This document shows positions 5,713 through 6,966 of a stretch of 6,966 nucleotides of DNA, piece after piece. The notes beneath the pieces were generated by a model that did no database searches, was not told where the DNA came from, and saw only the letters and a list, made by a program, of their open reading frames with translations. The DNA lies in the NCBI GenBank assembly GCA_021839785.1, contig JAKCAB010000291.1, positions 1 through 6,966 on the forward strand, in the 5' to 3' direction. Each line of letters opens with the position of its first letter. The stretch's first letter is position 1. This DNA comes from a bacterium. GTDB lineage: Bacteria > Verrucomicrobiota > Verrucomicrobiae > Limisphaerales > J093. A program made the position numbers and the translations under genes.

Positions 5713-6294
5713 ATGAAACTGAAGACGATCCTGCTCTTCGGCGCCCCCGGTTGCGGCAAAGGCACGCAAGGCAAGGCGCTGGGCACCCTGCCGGGTTACT
5801 TCCATTGCTCCTGCGGGGAAGTGTTTCGCAGCCTGCGCCTGGACAGCGAACTGGGCCAAGTGTTCGTGAAATATTCCAGCCAAGGCCAACTGGTCCCGGA
5901 CGAACCGACCGTCCAGCTCTGGCGCGAGTTCATCCAGAACAGCCAGCGCGCCGGCCGGTACGAACCAACGGCGGACCGGTTGCTCCTGGACGGCATTCCG
6001 CGGAACGTCCGCCAGGCAGAACTGCTGCGCGACACGTTGGAGGTGCGGGCCATCTTGCATCTGACCAGTCCCGACCCGGGACGGTTCGTCGAGCGCCTTC
6101 AGCGGCGGGCGCTGCGGGAAAATCGGCTCGACGACGCCAAATTGGAGGTCATCCAGGATCGCCTTCTCACCTACGAGCGCGAAACCAAACCCGTGCTCGA
6201 TTTTTACGGTCCCAAGGCGCTGCACACCGTGGACGCGACGCAGACGCCGATCCGCGTCCTCCAGGACATTCTGACGATCTTGGTGGCGCTCTGA
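5713..6294 (+). CDS. Adenylate-kinase-family nucleoside monophosphate kinase, short-LID form
   Basis: The family transfers phosphate from ATP to a nucleoside monophosphate in the cytoplasm. The 193 residues contain the P-loop GAPGCGKGTQ (10-19), an NMP-binding region with HCSCGEVFR (31-39) where most adenylate kinases have STGDxxR, GQLVPDE (58-64), LLDGIPRN (91-98) with the likely NMP-phosphate Arg97, and Gln101. Then follows RRALRENRLDDAKLEVIQDR (131-150) with the paired Asp140-Asp141 and Arg150, and ETKPVLDFY (157-165). There is no zinc-type or long LID insertion, so it resembles the short AK1/UMP-CMP kinase layout rather than the usual bacterial Adk of about 215 residues. The changes T-to-C and D-to-E in the NMP motif leave the substrate uncertain, so I do not call it adk. 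The ATG at 5713 is the natural start; its ribosome site is weak. It is followed after six bases by a zinc-ribbon gene, so the two are probably co-transcribed. Confidence 0.88.
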   Translation: MKLKTILLFGAPGCGKGTQGKALGTLPGYFHCSCGEVFRSLRLDSELGQVFVKYSSQGQLVPDEPTVQLWREFIQNSQRAGRYEPTADRLLLDGIPRNVRQAELLRDTLEVRAILHLTSPDPGRFVERLQRRALRENRLDDAKLEVIQDRLLTYERETKPVLDFYGPKALHTVDATQTPIRVLQDILTILVAL

Positions 6295-6300
6295 CGAGTC

Positions 6301-6558
6301 ATGTCCGGCCAGTTTCGCGATCTCATCGCCAGCGAGCTTTACTGTCCCAAGTGCGCCCGCTCGCAACCGCTTCGCGAACGGCTGTTGTTGATCCTGCCGG
6401 ACGGTGAACTGCACGAGTATCTGTGCCGCCGCTGCGGAACTTCGCTGGGCGAGCGCAAAGTGACCGGTCCGCGCATCGCCCCGCCGCCACCGCCAGGTCG
6501 CCGGCAACCGCCCAGTGCCGGCCTGGCACCGCGGCCCCCGCGAGGTTTGCTCCGCTGA
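6301..6558 (+). CDS. Small zinc-ribbon protein of unknown function
   Basis: This 85-residue protein has two Cys pairs, CPKC (15-18) and CRRC (42-45), separated by 23 residues with a predicted beta-hairpin (LLLILPDGELHEYL). That is the layout of a four-cysteine zinc ribbon. The C-terminal third (about 55-85) is rich in Pro, Arg and Gly, including a run of six prolines (about 61-65 with flanking residues), and is probably disordered. No signal peptide or membrane segment is seen, so it should be cytoplasmic. Such ribbons bind nucleic acid or other proteins; which applies here cannot be told. It begins six bases after the kinase-like stop and ends 22 bases before the proposed fmt start, which supports a shared transcript. 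Only a weak GAG lies before the ATG. The conserved spacing of the cysteines makes a chance ORF unlikely. Confidence 0.75.
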   Translation: MSGQFRDLIASELYCPKCARSQPLRERLLLILPDGELHEYLCRRCGTSLGERKVTGPRIAPPPPPGRRQPPSAGLAPRPPRGLLR

Positions 6559-6580
6559 GCCAGCTTACCTTCCCCGCGCT

Positions 6581-6966
6581 GTGCACCCCGATTCCAATGC
6601 CGCCGCCGACAGCTCTCCGCAGCCGCCGGCATCGCCGTTGCGCCTGGTTTTCTTCGGCACCGCCGAACTCGCCTGCCCCAGCCTCGCCGCGCTGGCGCGC
6701 ACGCCGGAGTTTCAAGTGGGGGCGGTGGTGACCCAGCCGGACCGCCCCAAAGGCCGCGAACTCAAGCGCCAGCCCTCGCCGGTCAAATCGCTGGCGCGCG
6801 AACTCGGACTGCCGGTCTGGCAACCGGAACGCTGCCGGGCGCCCGCGTTTCTGGATCAACTGCGCGCCGCGGCGCCGGCGCTCATTGTTGTGGCCGCCTA
6901 CGGGCAACTGCTGCCGCCGGACCTGCTCGCGATTCCTCCGCTCGGTTGCCTCAACGTCCACACCTC
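6581..6966 (+). CDS. fmt: Methionyl-tRNA formyltransferase, N-terminal part (cut by window edge)
   Basis: Fmt transfers a formyl group from 10-formyltetrahydrofolate to methionyl-initiator tRNA before translation starts. The visible 128 codons hold the start of the catalytic Rossmann domain: LRLVFFGTAELACPSL (20-35), VVTQPDRPKGREL (49-61), SPVKSLA (66-72), VVAAYGQLLP (103-112) and LGCLNVHT (121-128). That last motif contains the Asn and His of the family's N-x-H catalytic motif (Asn106 and His108 in E. coli). The gene runs off the right edge before the SLLP motif. No ATG precedes the core in frame. I propose the GTG at 6581, which adds a 19-residue Ala/Pro/Ser-rich leader; the TTG at 6638, directly at the core, is the alternative. 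Neither has a good ribosome site. It follows the zinc-ribbon gene by 22 bases. The usual partner def is not in view. Confidence 0.92.
   Translation, partial: MHPDSNAAADSSPQPPASPLRLVFFGTAELACPSLAALARTPEFQVGAVVTQPDRPKGRELKRQPSPVKSLARELGLPVWQPERCRAPAFLDQLRAAAPALIVVAAYGQLLPPDLLAIPPLGCLNVHT

Overview
This window looks like ordinary chromosomal DNA from a G+C-rich bacterium (about two thirds G+C by eye). I see no insertion sequences, integrases, CRISPR repeats, tRNA or rRNA. The combination of a type III pantothenate kinase, a fused NAD(P)HX epimerase/dehydratase, a short adenylate-kinase-like protein and a signal-peptide membrane protein of a style common in Verrucomicrobiota makes me favour that phylum. 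This is inference from gene style, not a proven placement. Ribosome binding sites are patchy: nadC and coaX have clear ones, most of the other genes do not.

The left half (1-2796) is a compact minus-strand operon, transcribed in the order nadC - birA - coaX - aroK. The spacers are 22 and 37 bases, followed by a 4-base ATGA overlap. It makes NAD (nadC), attaches biotin to carboxylases (birA), starts CoA synthesis (coaX) and enters the shikimate pathway (aroK, cut by the window's left edge). Start codons for nadC and coaX are fixed by Shine-Dalgarno sequences and by family alignment.

The 308-base divergent gap (2797-3104) is the most interesting non-coding stretch. It holds a perfect 16-bp palindrome followed by six Ts on the plus strand, which resembles an intrinsic terminator. 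An overlapping 7-bp hairpin would be mutually exclusive with it. A further hairpin lies just upstream, and two imperfect direct repeats flank the set. The gap separates NAD synthesis (nadC) from NAD(P)HX repair (nnrE-nnrD fusion), so an operator or attenuator acting on NAD homeostasis is an attractive but untested idea.

The right half runs on the plus strand. The bifunctional NAD(P)HX repair enzyme (3105-4514) is followed by a 170-base gap. Then comes a tight run: an unrecognised exported/membrane protein, a short-LID nucleoside monophosphate kinase, a small zinc-ribbon protein and the start of fmt (methionyl-tRNA formyltransferase, cut by the right edge). Spacers in this run are 29, 6 and 22 bases, so it is probably one operon. 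Nothing here is a clear new defence or mobile system. The leads worth checking are the nadC/nnr control region and the conserved-looking trio upstream of fmt.
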